A stretch of 64,000 bases of DNA from NCBI GenBank assembly GCA_029207755.1, contig JARCOQ010000003.1, positions 86,447,994 through 86,511,993 of the forward strand. The letters run 5' to 3'. The DNA is from Chamaea fasciata (taxonomy: Eukaryota; Chordata; Aves; Passeriformes; Sylviidae). A program made the translations under genes and the position numbers. This document shows positions 1 to 12,770 of this stretch, piece by piece; within the stretch, counting starts at the first letter, position 1, and each line of letters opens with the position of its first letter. The notes under the pieces are model-generated. The model worked only from the letters and a program-made list of their open reading frames with translations. It was not told the DNA's origin and searched no databases.

Positions 1-3000
1 GATTAATTTTGTTCCATTATTCATCAAACGTGAACAATTTGGTTGCGGTTGTAAGGATCATAGTATTGCCCCACCATAATGTTTCCCTATTTATCTCAAA
101 AGATAATTCTCAGAATGATTGGATGCTCAATGCCTCAGTGGTAGCTGCAATTTCCTGAATGAGATGTGGCTGCATTGTTAGAAATGTCAGGATCAGAACT
201 AATCTTGTAAAAGCTCCTTAGTCTTTTTTGAATACTCATTTATTTATATGGAAAACATATTACTACACAAATGTTGATAAAGAATCAACCTCAAAAGATA
301 ACAAATAAGCAAAATGCAAGACTTTTCTTTTTTTTTTTCTGTTGCCTCAGCTTACCAGTTTTGTCTTCACCAGTTTTGTGTATATTACTATTAGAAGATA
401 ATATTTTAGAGTATACAATTAAGTCCTATTTATTTAAATATTCAAGGAAGCCTTCTGAATTCTCTTCTGAATTGATATTTCTGGTGATATAATCTCGCAT
501 GTTTGGTTGCCAAAATAGACATCTTCTAAAACTGTACAGCATTTTAAAAAAATTCCTGTTTTTCAAATGGTATTTCTTTTACATCTTCAGTCTCCTCAGT
601 AGGGAGAAAAAAATAGTAATAGGAGTTTGACAATCAGTTACACACACACCATCTATGAAGGTGAATTATGAAGGATGTGAAGAGACCTTTGATCCTAACT
701 CTTCTTTTTGAATGAGAATTCATAAAAGCACTTTATTGTACTTAAATTCTAAAGACATAAGCAACTTGATTGATCTATTCCCCTGCTCAAAATGAGCACT
801 TCTCAAGCACTTTACTGGATTGAGTCCTAACAGCCCAGCAAATCAGTTATGTCAGCACTGAGACTGAGGCAACAATCGAGAATAAAGATGATTAAAAATA
901 AGAATCACAGGGTATTTATGATCAAAAGTATGTTACCCATCACAGCTAAGTTCTCTTGGTAGATTCTTAAGCTGAAATAAAATTATGCTGTATTTTTCTT
1001 TTATAGGTCCTTCAAACATTGATGAAAACTCAATGAGGAAAGATTATACTTACTGGATTTAATACTGTTAATTCTGGGGCAAAATGCTCTTTTGTATTGA
1101 CAGTTAAATAAAGAAGAGAATTCACAGTTCTTCATATAATACATTTTAGATTACGATGGCCTCATAAAACTGTGTAAACAGTGAAAAGACAACATAAGAG
1201 ACTTAAGTAAACCATTAATGCTTCTCTCTACCTTCAGAAAAAAGGTAGCAGGAAAAGAAAAAAACAATCAGGGTTAATTTTTTTTACAGTCTAACTGAAT
1301 CTTCTTATTTGTATGACATTGCCAATTCATGAGCTATTTGAGATACAAAAAAATAAAGAAAACAAAAACGCCAAAGAAAGAAAAAGAAGACTCGTAAATG
1401 TATGACACAGCTAGATCAAAAACAGGAAATCAAAATAATTATGTCTTATAAACACAAAAATGTTATATTCATGGCTAAAACAGAAAGATGTAAAATAAAT
1501 CAAACTAGAATCATGTGTTTTGTCAGGTAATAACATATATGGAATGGTCATACTGAAAACATTCTGCCTTGAGATCCAGCAGTAAGACTTGTTTTTTTAC
1601 CAAAAACATTCATTCCAAAACTAAATATCCCATTAGTGTGTGACAACTGTATATTTGAGATTCATACTAGACACTAAAATTTGGATAAATTTCATAATTA
1701 ACCAAGAGAGTGTTGTTTTCCCTCCATATGTTCAAAGACAGAATGACACACAGCATAAGAGTATTTGAAGGAGTCCTTAGAGCAATATAAAAGTTTTCCA
1801 TGGCAACAACATCTAAAAGATGATGAAACTCACATTGCAGAGATGGGGTGCCTAAGGACATCCATTTTAAGATTATAACATGCTTAACCCTCATCAGCAG
1901 AGGAAAGCATGGCTCCTTGTGCAGTATAATGTCAGCCAAATTTAAGATCTAGCCCAGAGCTCATTATCTGGGATGAATGGATAAATCTCATTTAATAATT
2001 TGAGAAATTTACTTCTTCACACTTTCCCCAGAAACTAGAGTTTTAAAAAATGCATTTCCCAATGGTGAGAGACTGTTCTCCTTACAGTTGTCTAAGCATA
2101 AAAAGTAAATGTTTTCTCATCTTTCAAAAAGATTGGAATCATATAATGATATATATGAGAAAAAGGAGCTCTAGAATTTTGCAGTACTATGTTGGAATTG
2201 ACAAAACTGTTGTCTTGAAAAATTGGGGTTTTTTTAAAAACCTTTTAAAAAATAAATTACATTTTTTTGTTAAAATATTTACGTCTTGAATTTAAATACC
2301 ACAGAATAAACTTCAAAGCTAGTTCCTGTTGAAAGCTGTTAGTTCTCTGTAGCAGCCAAGAAGAATTCTGTGCAGGAGCTCTGGTCGGCATTTTCACTCT
2401 GTTCATCCCAGCTACTTCAGACTAAGAGAGGAGATGAAGTCAATGAAAAGAAATAGCTCCTTCAGGGAAATGCAGAACATGTAAATACAGTGTATTTTTG
2501 GAAGAGCTTCTCTCTCTTTCTGTGAACTGTGTAGGTTATAAAGAATATTTCTGACATATTTTCAACAGTAATACAACAGATGTGTTCTCTTCCCTTATCC
2601 TTTATTATTAATAGATTATTAACCATGCATGCCAACTCTAGCTTGAAAAGATAAAAATGAAGGAGCATATTAGGACGAATTTAATGCTTCCTTCGACCCT
2701 TTTGAGTCTTTTAGTGTACCTGCATGTATCGGCAGCTGTATTTCTTTCCACCAACCCAGATCCTCTTGTGCAATGACCTGAGTTGGACTGTAAAGTATTA
2801 TTTCCAAAAAAAAAAAAATAATTTGGAAAATATATATAAATTATATATATGAGAAATTTAATCTCATGAACTTCACTAGAATGTCAGATATAAACCACTT
2901 CTTATATGAGAAACCAGTTTATTTTTACAAGGTTATTTCCATATCATTACCTTACTTGCAGTAAATGAAAAAACAGAATAGTAACAAACCTCTGGAAGCA

Positions 3001-6000
3001 AGAGGCTGATCACCACATCTGTGGCTCAAGAAACAGAAAACATTAAAAATAATCTGTATGATGCCCTCTACTGAGAGCAGATGTCCATTTATGATGTAGA
3101 CCTCTTAAAAACCTTAAAATTGTTACTGTATTTGGCCATCCTTAGAAGATGAATGAAGGAAGAACCTAGAAGGAATACTTTTTAATGAAATTATTATCCA
3201 GCAATGATTCATTTTACACCTTCCTCTTAAGCCAGCTGGTTGTATGTCATGCAATTGGCTATTCCAAATGATAGATTTTGATGAAGAAGGTACACTAGAG
3301 ATTTTCCATTTATTTTTAGTAAGTTAAAAATAATTAAAACTATTTTTAAAAAAGAATAGTTTTTTTATGTGCATCCCCAGTTTCCTGTCAGCATCGTAAA
3401 AATATATACATGGCGTTTCATAATTTCAAAATGCACCTCGCTAACTGAGAACCTCTTTTTTGACAGCATGAGTGTTCCCATCTGTTATTTAGCCAAGAAA
3501 GCTTTTTTTTTCATTTGTGTTTTCAGCATGAATAAATAAATTAACAAATAATTTCCTGTTTTCCCAAAGATGCTTAGAGAAAAAAAGAAACTAGCAGTTA
3601 TTACAGAAATTTCTAAGTCTGGTTTGATACAGTTTTGGACATTTTAAGTGTCACATGTGGATTATTTTTATTAAAAAATCCAGTGTTGCTGTTATTACTT
3701 TAGAAAAGGGTGACAGGGAAAAAATTCAATGAGTGTTGCAAATACCCACAAATATTTCCAGTGCTAGGAGACTTTCAGGGTCATCATGTCAGTTTCTCTT
3801 AGAGAGCTGGGTGACTGGACAGGACTGCTGTTCCACTGATGCGTACTCACACTCAGAGTACCATGGCAAATGTGCAGTTGTCTCTGTGACTTCTCTTTGG
3901 AAGACGAGGCACAGTCACAGGAGGGCCTGCAAGACTGCACTACCTACTGCACTGACTCAGGAGAGGTATCTGAATCTCTCTAACCTGTCCATAGGACTGT
4001 ACTATACATCACTGGTGGAGCAGAGATACAATTACAGATACTGAGATCTGGATATAAGGTTTAAAGAGGAATATGTCAGTAAAAAAGTCCGTTTTAAAAA
4101 TTAGCCAATTTAAACCAAAACAAAACCTGATAACTAGACAATATCCCTTTAAGTGGAAACTGCAGCAGTATTCAAGCACAACTATTTCATTCTAAAAGTA
4201 ATAAACGTGAGGAATAAGTTGTCAGGTAAGCCCACTGAAGCACATACTATAAATGAATTTAAGAGACAGCTAGAAGTTTTTATAGAGCTAGAGGGGAAAT
4301 TAAAGACAGTGACAAAGCACGAAAACTACGCTGAACTAACATATAAAAAACAAGTTTTCTGGTTCTTCCCTCCAACATTTCTTTATGTTCATTACAAAGG
4401 GTATCTGATACTTGTTATTTATGTTAGAGAAAGGCAGAAAAAATGAAGCTCTTTCAAGTGCATTATCCCAAAGGTCCCAGAAACTTCACCTTCACTCCAC
4501 TTATGGACGGGAAAAGTTAAAAAAAAAAGGTGGTAAAATTCAGACCTTGACTTACCCTAATTTGACATGCTGTGAAGCTAACAGTGCACAAAGAATCACT
4601 GGTAGGTCATAGGGGAGAAAACACAAAGGATGTGGCTGAACTTGCATCTTTCTCATTGGTCTGAGCCATATTTCTTGCATTAGTTTTTGTTCTGCTGGAT
4701 TGTAAGAGTCCTAGAACTGCATAAATAGCTCTTCCATTGGGTCTGATCCATCTCCCATGAAAGGTGGGAAGCCTTATTGATTCACCTGTGAGATGAACAA
4801 CTTTGAGAATATGGTTCATCCTGTTCAGGGGGAAAAAACGCCTACTGCAGCTGGTTGAAATGCATTCAGCAGAAATATGTTAGGATTTTTTTCTATTTTT
4901 TTTAATACTGAAATTGTCAATATTTTCTATTTTTCTTAGCAGCTGGTTATTGCTTTCCCTAATTTTTTGTGAAAATATATACCAGGAATTATTAAATTAT
5001 TTCATTTACCAGAACCAATTAAGAAAAAGATTCAGGAGTTTCAATTTGAATACTGCTTAGCTTTTAAAAAAATATTTTCTAGACTAAAAAAGTCCAAAAA
5101 TATTTCTGATCAGCATCTGTATTTCCATTTTATAGGGAAATAAAAAGATAACTTTGAAAGTTAACCTGTCTCAGTTGTTCATGTCTAACAAAACCAGCTT
5201 CTCTTAACTGACAGTTTCAAGATTAGAATATAATAATAATTCCATTCTCTTCAGGTTTTCCTGCTGGAACTTGACACCTACAAAGATTTTGAGTGTTCGG
5301 GGTTTATATATCCACACAGGTGACTTCTAGTAAAATGACTCACCTGTATATAGATATACTGAACCCATCATTCTTTATATTTTTACCATATCTATCTCAA
5401 GCTTCTACCAATAAAGCACATACATAAAGATCAGAATTTAGGCCTGCAAGTATTTGCTTATATTGATTGTAGCTAATATATTACATACAGTAGTAATTAG
5501 TCTTGGTAAAATACAAAAATACTGTTTCTTCATAAGGAATTTTAATTACATCAGTTGGACTGTTTTTGTTGAACATTTAAGTGAAGCATTCCACTAAACA
5601 CATTAAGCAAATTAATAGGTGTAACGGAATGTTTATCTGTTAATAAGCAGCAAAATTATACCTTGGTTTATGAACAGAAAGAAAACTAAAAAGGAAGAAA
5701 AATGTGAGCCCTGAATTTGAGTTTTTATCACCCAGATTCAGTAGATTTGCTTTCAGGTCTATAGTCAAAAGCACAAGATGTAAGAGCTGTAACAGTCATT
5801 TATAGCTGGGTATTGCACATCTCTAATCCTCATGATGCTACTTGATAGCTGTCTAACAGTATTTTGGTCATGCAGTGTGATGCTGAAACCTAGGATGGCT
5901 TGAGATAGTGGCAGAAGGGTCTAAAATGTCAAGTGGGGATTGGCATAATTATGGGCCCTCCAAGCATTTCTGCAGATAATAAATCCACAGTGACAAGAAA

Positions 6001-6296
6001 TGTGGAAATTGGCCTTTGGAGACTGCAATCCAGCTGCTGTAGTGAGAGTCTTCATCTTAATAAAGGATCTAACACAAAACAAAATCTACTGGCTGCTGCT
6101 TTAACAAAAAAATCATGCTCCAAAGAATTAGATACTAATTATTTCTAAATTACAGCAAAACCATACAAAAAATATTGACATATTGATGTGCATTTCTTGT
6201 TCAGAATTTAACTTCAAGATATATAACCTCTTTTCTTAATTTTGAGTGTTCTGAGTCTAGCTGTTGATGACCATTTAATTTTGTGAGATTCTAAAC
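1..6296. other. Single-copy AT-rich DNA, no gene seen
   Basis: I see no recognisable coding exon, RNA gene or clear transposon here. Open frames are short and without familiar motifs. A run of A lies near 2808 and several A/T-rich tracts are present. Around 4733-4805 there is a faint resemblance to an old amniote repeat containing GGGTCTGATCCA, too weak to call. The 1660-1995 part is listed separately as a possible conserved block. Confidence 0.5.
1660..1995. other. Candidate conserved non-coding block
   Basis: This stretch has mixed composition without simple repeats or CR1/LTR similarity and ends in a homeodomain-like TTTAATAATTTG segment. A 90-codon frame on the minus strand lies over it, but it shows no domain I recognise and no splice-site support. 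The call is inference from texture only. It may be ordinary unique DNA. Confidence 0.15.
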
Positions 6297-6372
6297 ATTC
6301 CACAATTCACCTGTAAAAGTGGCTATAGAAATATATTCCACAATTCAACTGTAAAAGTGGCTATAGAATTAT
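6297..6372. repeat. Tandem duplication, two 38-bp units
   Basis: Two adjacent copies start with ATTCCACAATTCA and contain TGTAAAAGTGGCTATAGAA. The period is 38 bp (6297-6334 and 6335-6372). They differ at only a few positions, mainly C to A near the middle and changes at the right end. This looks like a local replication duplication rather than a mobile element. Confidence 0.85.
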
Positions 6373-7046
6373 ATATACTTAAAATCCTAATATTTGTAAT
6401 TTCATTTTTCAGTGTACATAAATAACCACAATTTTTTGTAATTATAACTTAAGTATTTAATAGTACACATTTTAATCTGATTTTCAGAATATGTGCAGGA
6501 CAAATACACATACGATGTTTTGAATTGCTTAAGTCACAATTTAGGGGCAGTGAGATGTAAAAACACCAGGGAAAAGATTAGAAGACAGGTACTATAGATA
6601 TGTTTATCACATAAATTGGAATGTATGAGACAGATTCATCATACTCTGTTATTGCTTAAGGTAAGAGTTTTGTCTCTTCAGAAATCATCTCAAATCTGTG
6701 AAATAAAGGGAGTTATTCACTTCCCAGTGCTGTAGTGATAACTATGAGAAGTTGGAAAAGAGCAAGCTGAGAGGAGATAAGAGCAGGTGGCTCTATGTTA
6801 TCTCCAGAGAATTATTCAAATAATTTAAAATCTTCCTCAGAATTTATTCTTCTCTGCCTCTGGTTGTGAAGGAAGCTAAGGACCTTGAGCTACCACAGTG
6901 ACTGCAGGCTTCAACATTCATTATGGAAAAGTATTTTAGAACACTTTCTAAATATTACCTACAATCTTATCCAAATATGTGAAGATTCTTTTGTTAGGTT
7001 GTTTGGGGTTTTCTTTGTTTTGATTTGGTTTTTTGGTTATAATTTG
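6373..7046. other. Unique AT-rich DNA
   Basis: I see no gene, clear transposon or structured element in this stretch. Confidence 0.45.
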
Positions 7047-7096
7047 GGGGGGTTGTTTGTTTTTGTTTAGTTGTTTGTTTGTTTGTTTGTTTTTTC
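7047..7096. repeat. TTTG-rich simple repeat
   Basis: A run of GTTT/TTTG units with a few interruptions, ending in a short T run. It lies about 70 bp left of the solo LTR and seems unrelated to it. Confidence 0.85.
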
Positions 7097-7160
7097 CTGT
7101 GGAGAGGGTCTACATATTTGATTTAAACCGAATATGAGGAAACTGTAAATGAGATGGTCT

Positions 7161-7165
7161 GAGGG
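7161..7165. repeat. Left target-site duplication GAGGG
   Basis: GAGGG lies immediately outside the TGTATTGG end of the LTR and recurs right after its other end at 7995-7999. A perfect 5-bp duplication exactly at TG...CA ends fixes the element boundary. Confidence 0.85.
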
Positions 7166-7210
7166 TGTATTGGTTTAAGGCGGATTTTTGGGAGGAAACC
7201 TCCTAAAGGG

Positions 7211-7264
7211 GCCCTCCCTCCCCAGGGTCCTCCCTCCCTTCCCTCCCCTCCCTCCCCTCCCCCA
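7211..7264. repeat. Polypyrimidine tract, CCCTCC-rich
   Basis: A nearly uninterrupted C/T tract of repeated CCCTCC and CCCTTCCC units inside the U5-like end of the LTR. Long mirror-symmetric polypurine/polypyrimidine tracts can form triplex DNA. That property is inferred from composition only. Confidence 0.8.
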
Positions 7265-7568
7265 ACCGGTTCAGAGAAGAAAAAACCTCCTCCGAGAAAA
7301 GTGGAAAGAACCCTGTTTATTAAATAGAAAAAGCACTCCCTAGCACAATAAATTCGACAATACCAGACGACAAGAACTTCGTGCAGTTCTGGAGAGATGA
7401 CAGGATTAGAAAAAAAGTCCTTCCTGGAGGTGGTTGCTCTGTCTCAGTCCCTCTGGTGCTGGGAAACATTGCTGCGCAGGATGGAATCTTGGTGGGTTCC
7501 AGGTGCGAGCCCCCACGGCGCTCCCCCGAGTCCTCAGTCCAGAGAGATTTTAACAGTTCCAAGGGAAG

Positions 7569-7740
7569 ACGAAAAAAAAAAAGGAAAAAAAAATAGGAAA
7601 GAAAAAAACAAACAAACAAACAAAAGCAAACAAACAAAAAACCCTCAACCAAACAAAATAAACAAAAAAAAAAAAAAAAAAAAAAAAAACCCAAAAAAAA
7701 ACCAGGAGGCGAGGGAAAAGAAAAAAAAAAAGTGAAGCTT
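7569..7740. repeat. A-rich tract with AAAC units
   Basis: Alternating A runs and AAAC/CAAA units within the LTR, including about 24 consecutive A near 7666-7689. It produces lysine-rich frames on plus and phenylalanine-rich frames on minus, which are not genes. Confidence 0.9.
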
Positions 7741-7994
7741 CTCCTCCTCTGCTACCTACTTCCTAACTAGCTAACTAACTACTGAAAAAAAAAAAAAAAT
7801 CTCTCCGTCCCTCGCCGTGTGTTGCTGAATCCGACTCTCAAGGCCAGCCGGTGGAGGAAAGTTTCTGAAAACAAACCGCGTGCCTCTCCCTCCCCCCTGC
7901 TCCCAGACCCAACACCAAAGGCACACAGGGCAATATCCAACAGACACCCAACAGACAGCTGGGGATACAAACCTCACAACGTCACCCCAGCACA

Positions 7995-7999
7995 GAGGG
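7995..7999. repeat. Right target-site duplication GAGGG
   Basis: Matches 7161-7165 perfectly, directly after the ...CAGCACA end of the LTR. Confidence 0.85.
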
Positions 8000-9404
8000 C
8001 TATGTTAATATCTCTGAAAATCTGCAAAAAGACAGGTTAAAGCATTATAAAACTCTTGGAAAAAAGATAATTTTTTGACAAAAATCTTCTGGACATAAAT
8101 AATTATTGCAACCACATGCTACAGACTCCAGTTGAGTGAAAAACTGATATATATATCCTTATCCAGCTGCAGCCTTTGAATGAGCTGGTACTACCTCTAT
8201 GGAATGGTGTTTCATCTTTAGGGGCTCACTATTGTACTCACATACAGGTTTCTCAAATTTAACTACAAATTATTTTGAAAATAATTATTTCTTTTTCACC
8301 ACATAAGATGTAATGTCCCTATCTTGATGAGAATAAATCCCAGTAATCATTTAATTATGTTCTTATCTCTAATGATTCATTCAGACCTAAGGATTTTATC
8401 TATGCAGTTAACTCAAGTTGCCATATTTATGTTTGCTTCCTTAGATCTTTCCTTCTTTCTTAAACCCTAAAGGAAGTGCAGGTTCACCTTATTTTGTTTT
8501 AAACTAGAGCTATAAAATATGAGCAAAATTAAAATTGTAGTCACATGATTAATATTTTGTTAGATTTAGTGGTGGATTCTTTTCTGCACATTTTCATTTC
8601 AAATAATATTATAACCTCAATATTTGTGATTGTTTGCTATCCACTTTTAGTTTGTTTAGAATGTAGACTGAAACAGAGGTACTAGAAATTCTGAATATAT
8701 GAAAATACACTGCTGACATTGAGTTAACTTGACATAAATGTCCTAAAACTTTAGATCCCCACTGTGGATATAAATTATTGTCTCTTTCAATTAGGACCTA
8801 TGTATTATTAACGTCTTCCAAGTATTTTATTTAGAATTTGATTTTATAGTAAGTGAAATAAATGCAGTAAGTCTAGCAAACAATAGCACGTCCCTAAAAG
8901 AGGAAAAGATATTTACTTATATTTAAACTCATATATCAAAATGACTATTTACATTCTAAAAAAAAGGTAATATCAAGTTAATAATAAATTAGAGAAAGAA
9001 AATTGCATGAAGAAATCATATGAAGCCTCTCCTGGAAGTGGTCATGTTTCATTTGTTGTCAAATATAATTTTTGTAATGGGCATAAGGTCTGTGACACAC
9101 ACGTAATTCTTTGCTAGCAAATAAAATTGTCACTTTGAATAGCCATTTTTTAAAGCAATGTGACAAACAATTGCTCCTACAATACCTATGTAGAGAGATG
9201 TTTCCTATTTCATTCTTGGAAAATACCGCCTCAGCAAAGAACTAATGAAGGGGAAAAAGTTAAAGAGATTTTCTTAAAATATCCTGTCTTTTACTCCATT
9301 GGCTTTAATGTAGATTTTTATGTAGGTAGAAAGCATAGCTTTCCAAAACACTGTTGTCCTTTGTCTTTAGCACAGCTGCATCTGAATTTTCATTTCCTAT
9401 GCAG
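8000..9404. other. Unique AT-rich DNA
   Basis: I see no gene, RNA or recognisable repeat. Short A and T runs only. Confidence 0.45.
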
Positions 9405-9406
9405 AG

Positions 9407-9437
<31 letters not shown>

Positions 9438-9458
9438 CAAAACAAAACAAAAAAAAAG
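9405..9458. repeat. AAAAC pentanucleotide microsatellite
   Basis: About nine CAAAA units in a row followed by an A run. Lysine/asparagine-rich frames on plus and phenylalanine/cysteine-rich frames on minus across it are artefacts of the repeat. Confidence 0.95.
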
Positions 9459-9920
9459 CCTCTAGAAAGCAGGTATGAACATTCATCTGGAGGAAAGCAA
9501 CTCAGCAGTGACATCATCAAAGGGATCCCTAGTCAGAGTGGTACTTACTTCACATACCTCTGGCCATCTAACAGATAAGTGTCATGCCACAGTTATGTCT
9601 CTCATTTTCACCCCAGTCTGAAGAGAACAGATGCCTGCAGTGATGATTCACTCTGTCTGCACCAGGGTCTAGGACATGGAGAATAAATCTCTCTCTGCAG
9701 GTGTTTTTTGCAACCATTTCAAAGAGAAAGACTCTGAAGACTTATCAGAGCACTAACCAGTTCTGCAATCCCAGAGATCTAAATCACATCAAATGTCTAA
9801 TTTAACCAAAGAAAATTAGATTGTTTTCACCCTTAATTATCACTCCCTACTGGGAAAAAAAAAAAATTTGAAAATTATTTTTTTCAATCCTACTAATCCT
9901 AATTAGTTGGATTTTCCCAA
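9459..9920. other. Unique DNA, no gene seen
   Basis: A mixed-composition stretch up to about 9700 and AT-rich afterwards. No domain-bearing frame or clear transposon is visible. Confidence 0.4.
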
Positions 9921-9926
9921 TCTCAC

Positions 9927-10498
9927 TGTTATAAATGATCAGAGCCAATTTCCAAAATCAAAGATTTATTTAACAAATTTGGAAAGCAATTTTGGAAAAC
10001 GCTATGATAAATCAGGAAAACATCGATTGAATGTTGGGTGGACAATCCGGGACAGGCAAAGGGTGCTTCTCTGGAGTACTGCCCACAAACTCGGGGTTTC
10101 AGGGTAGGTGTTTTATACTATTTTTCTGCCCTGAGGTGAAAGCAAGACTATTACAAAGAATGTGGATTCACTCAAAGAACATGACATCATGCAAATAATG
10201 CAATCATTGAAATGTCCCACACCCGGTGAGGGATGTTTGAAAGGGCTTCTTGAGGAATTAAATGAAAAGTCCAAAAGAAGAGTCTTTGAATCTTCTGTTG
10301 GGAGGCTTCTGCTGATCTCCACCCAGATTGATATCAGATCTTCTGATTAATTGTGAAGATGTGGTCAGCCCGTGATTAATGGGCCGTTTTTCCGTTATCT
10401 CTCCGGCAGATGTTGAGGTAACACCTTTGGACTAAGAAAAGACTGTGGAATGTAAAGAGACACCCTAGAATTGTTTTCAGGAATTCAGGGTTTTTACA
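9927..10498 (-). mobile_element. Solo LTR, probably ERVK-type, 572 bp
   Basis: Read on the minus strand the element starts TGTAAAAACC and ends TTTATAACA. A TATAAAA box lies at 10111-10117 and an AATAAA polyadenylation signal at 9965-9970, both on the minus strand and about 140 bp apart, a normal LTR promoter-to-polyA layout. The flanks are TCTCAC (9921-9926) and TCCCAC (10499-10504), a 6-bp duplication with one transition, which points to an ERVK-like integrase. No coding region is attached. The frames over it carry no viral motif. Boundary and class are inference from these signals. Confidence 0.75.
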
Positions 10499-10504
10499 TC
10501 CCAC

Positions 10505-12190
10505 TGCAAAGTTTAATACACACAATTTTTTGATACACGAATTTTAATAGAGTATATCTATTACAGTACTAATATTTTTTTTTGAAATATAAATCCAAAA
10601 TATTAATATAAACATAGAGAGAAAGTTCTGGGGTTAAGTCTACCAGAATGTTTGAAGGAACAGTCAATAATTATCTATCTATATGTAAGTATCTACACTC
10701 TCTTTAACACAGCTGCATGTGAATCTGAAAGTGAATAGTTGTGGTTCTTAGTACAAGAAGATTCCCAACACTTGCTTAAAAAAAAACAAAGCAAAAGCCA
10801 TTGTTTTGAAGTGTTACAAAACAGCTTAGTGTTATCATATAGAGCTATAACGATGCTCTCCATGAAATATGATTACAAGTGAATCTTGCTACTTACATGT
10901 GCCTTCCTTTCTGCTTTGTGTCTGTTCACATAGTTTTAAAGCACATATCAAGCCAGTAATGCAATGAAGCAAAATAGCTTCACACATTCTGACAGCCACC
11001 AGGAAGTTATATAAGGGGCTGAAAACAGGACTCACCAAAACTTCTTCAAAGGAATGTTAATTATTATTACACTATTTCTATTTTGCCTAAGGGATAAAAG
11101 TAATGAGATGTTACTCTGTAACAATCTACTACTATGAGTCAGTTAGGAAAATCTTTTTTAAATGGACTACTTTATATAATTATTTTTTTTTCTTGTTCAT
11201 AATACCTTAGAATTTTGGATGGCTTTAAACATGCATTACATTAATCTCCAAAGGCAATATTTAGAGCCACAGTTTGGTTATCTTTATTTTCTAATTATTT
11301 AATCTTCCCTCAAAGACCCTGTACACAAATTCTTCATAATAGTGACTCTGGTGTCAAATAGAAGTCAGGTAAATTTGATTTGCAATGGATTACCATTTTT
11401 ATACTCCGCTTCCTTAAATACCTCCACATATTTTAAAAACTTCTTTGAGTAATTGGGACTGTCTCTGTGCCTACAGTTGTTTAATTACTAAGTTACATTC
11501 AGATGCATGTACACAAATAAAGCCAGCCTCATCTCAGGAATCTCAGATCATGTGAGAGCCCACAGCTTGTTGAGAGAGAAGCCTGCAGGAAAGATTATGA
11601 GACATTTAAAGCTTCGTTATTATTCTTAGCTGATTGAAGTATTCATCACAAGTCTTGTATTTGCTGACTGTAGCCCTTTATTCTGTCTCTCGGAACAGAT
11701 GGAAATTTGTATACTTCTGTTTCTCAGGGCTTCTCCACTAGTTACTGCAAATATATTTGAGCTTTGGGATTTTTTATGAACTTTAGCAGAATATTCAGTT
11801 ACTAGCATATTATTTGCAATTCACAATTTAAGATTTGATTGGTCTCTAAATCAGTGTAATTCTTGCACTCCTAAATTTTCAGACTAGAGGGACTGTAATG
11901 TTTGAGCTTACCTCCTGCTCACAACAGGGACATTCTTTACCCAGGACAGCAATAGAGCTGAGCTCAGAATTAAGAGAATGCATATGAGCTTTTAGCAAAT
12001 TGCAACTTTTTTCTCTTGTGTCTTTAATTTGGCTCTCTCTCAAAACAATCTGTTCTTTTTTAAAGGATGATGGTAAATGGTAGAGAGGCTGTAATACCTT
12101 CGCTTTGTGCTGTTGCTAAGACTGGCATCCAAAACCAAACACATCCATTCATCCATCCCACACTGCACATGAGTAAGAGACTCAAAACAT
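10505..12190. other. Unique AT-rich DNA
   Basis: Nothing recognisable as a gene or transposon. Small A/T runs are the only low-complexity features. Confidence 0.45.
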
Positions 12191-12229
12191 CACAATTACC
12201 TTAAACACTGTCAAGGCCACAGAAGGAAC

Positions 12230-12770
12230 TTGTAAGATGAACCACCACAGTGAGAACTTGAGATGAGAACAGAAGGGAGGAATTTGTAACAGGAGGACAT
12301 TACTTCCAGGTCTAGCGAGGCAGATCTGGGTAGCATCCTGGTTAATGCATCCAGACAAAAATTCCCACTGTGGCAGACTGTGGAAAAGAAATCAGCAACT
12401 TATGCACATGCCATCCCAGGGTGTGAGAAAAGCATCTCTGCCCTGTGCATTCTCAGAACTTGGACTGTGTAAAGCTGTTACCCAAGAAGAACAACTTGGG
12501 GATCCCCACCACTGACAAGACCAGAAGAAGGACCATTAGGACACTCTCTGGATCCACGGGGTGGTGATAGAATTCTACTTAATCTGTCTTTCCTCACTCT
12601 GATTCTCTCCCTCCCACTCTTTTTCCTATTTCTTTCTATCTGTCTCTACCGGAAATTTACTATCAAATAAAATCTGTACTATTGACTTGGGCATATGATT
12701 TTGTTTGGACCTTAATTCAGGCAGAGGCATCTCTTAATAATTGGATCATAAGAGCATGTCACTGTAGGAG
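12230..12770 (+). mobile_element. LTR-like block, plus strand, ends uncertain
   Basis: The block differs from its AT-rich flanks. It has a GATCCACGGGGTGGTG-like segment, a long pyrimidine-rich run of TCTTTC/CTCTCC type (12575-12650), and then AATAAA at 12666-12671 followed by a short U5-like tail. This order resembles songbird retroviral LTRs I know. I could not find convincing target duplications, so the ends are approximate and the copy may be truncated. Confidence 0.5.

Larger units (their letters stand above)
7166..7994 (-). mobile_element. Solo LTR, ERVL-type, 829 bp
   Basis: Read on the minus strand the element starts TGTGCTGGGG and ends CCAATACA. It is bounded by perfect 5-bp duplications (GAGGG), the length expected for ERVL-class integration. 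A polyadenylation signal AATAAA lies on the minus strand at 7316-7321, followed by a U5-like part. The part nearest 7200-7264 is an almost pure pyrimidine tract on the plus strand, CCCTCC-rich. The central part (7569-7740 and 7783-7799) is A-rich on the plus strand with AAAC units. No retroviral coding region is attached, so this is most simply a solo LTR left by recombination. CpG content is high relative to the flanks. Overlapping frames of 60-124 codons are low-complexity artefacts. I infer the family class from duplication length; the subfamily is not identified. Confidence 0.85.

Noticed and set aside
3733..4044. 103-codon plus frame with balanced amino-acid composition
   Set aside because: No domain, no splice sites or promoter support. 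Length is possible by chance. It may deserve a similarity search.
4733..4805. Old amniote palindromic repeat resembling GGGTCTGATCCA
   Set aside because: Only a short match remains; the second arm is not convincing.
7320..7735. Overlapping 124- and 112-codon frames
   Set aside because: They lie in a solo LTR with long A and AAAC runs; the translations are low complexity.
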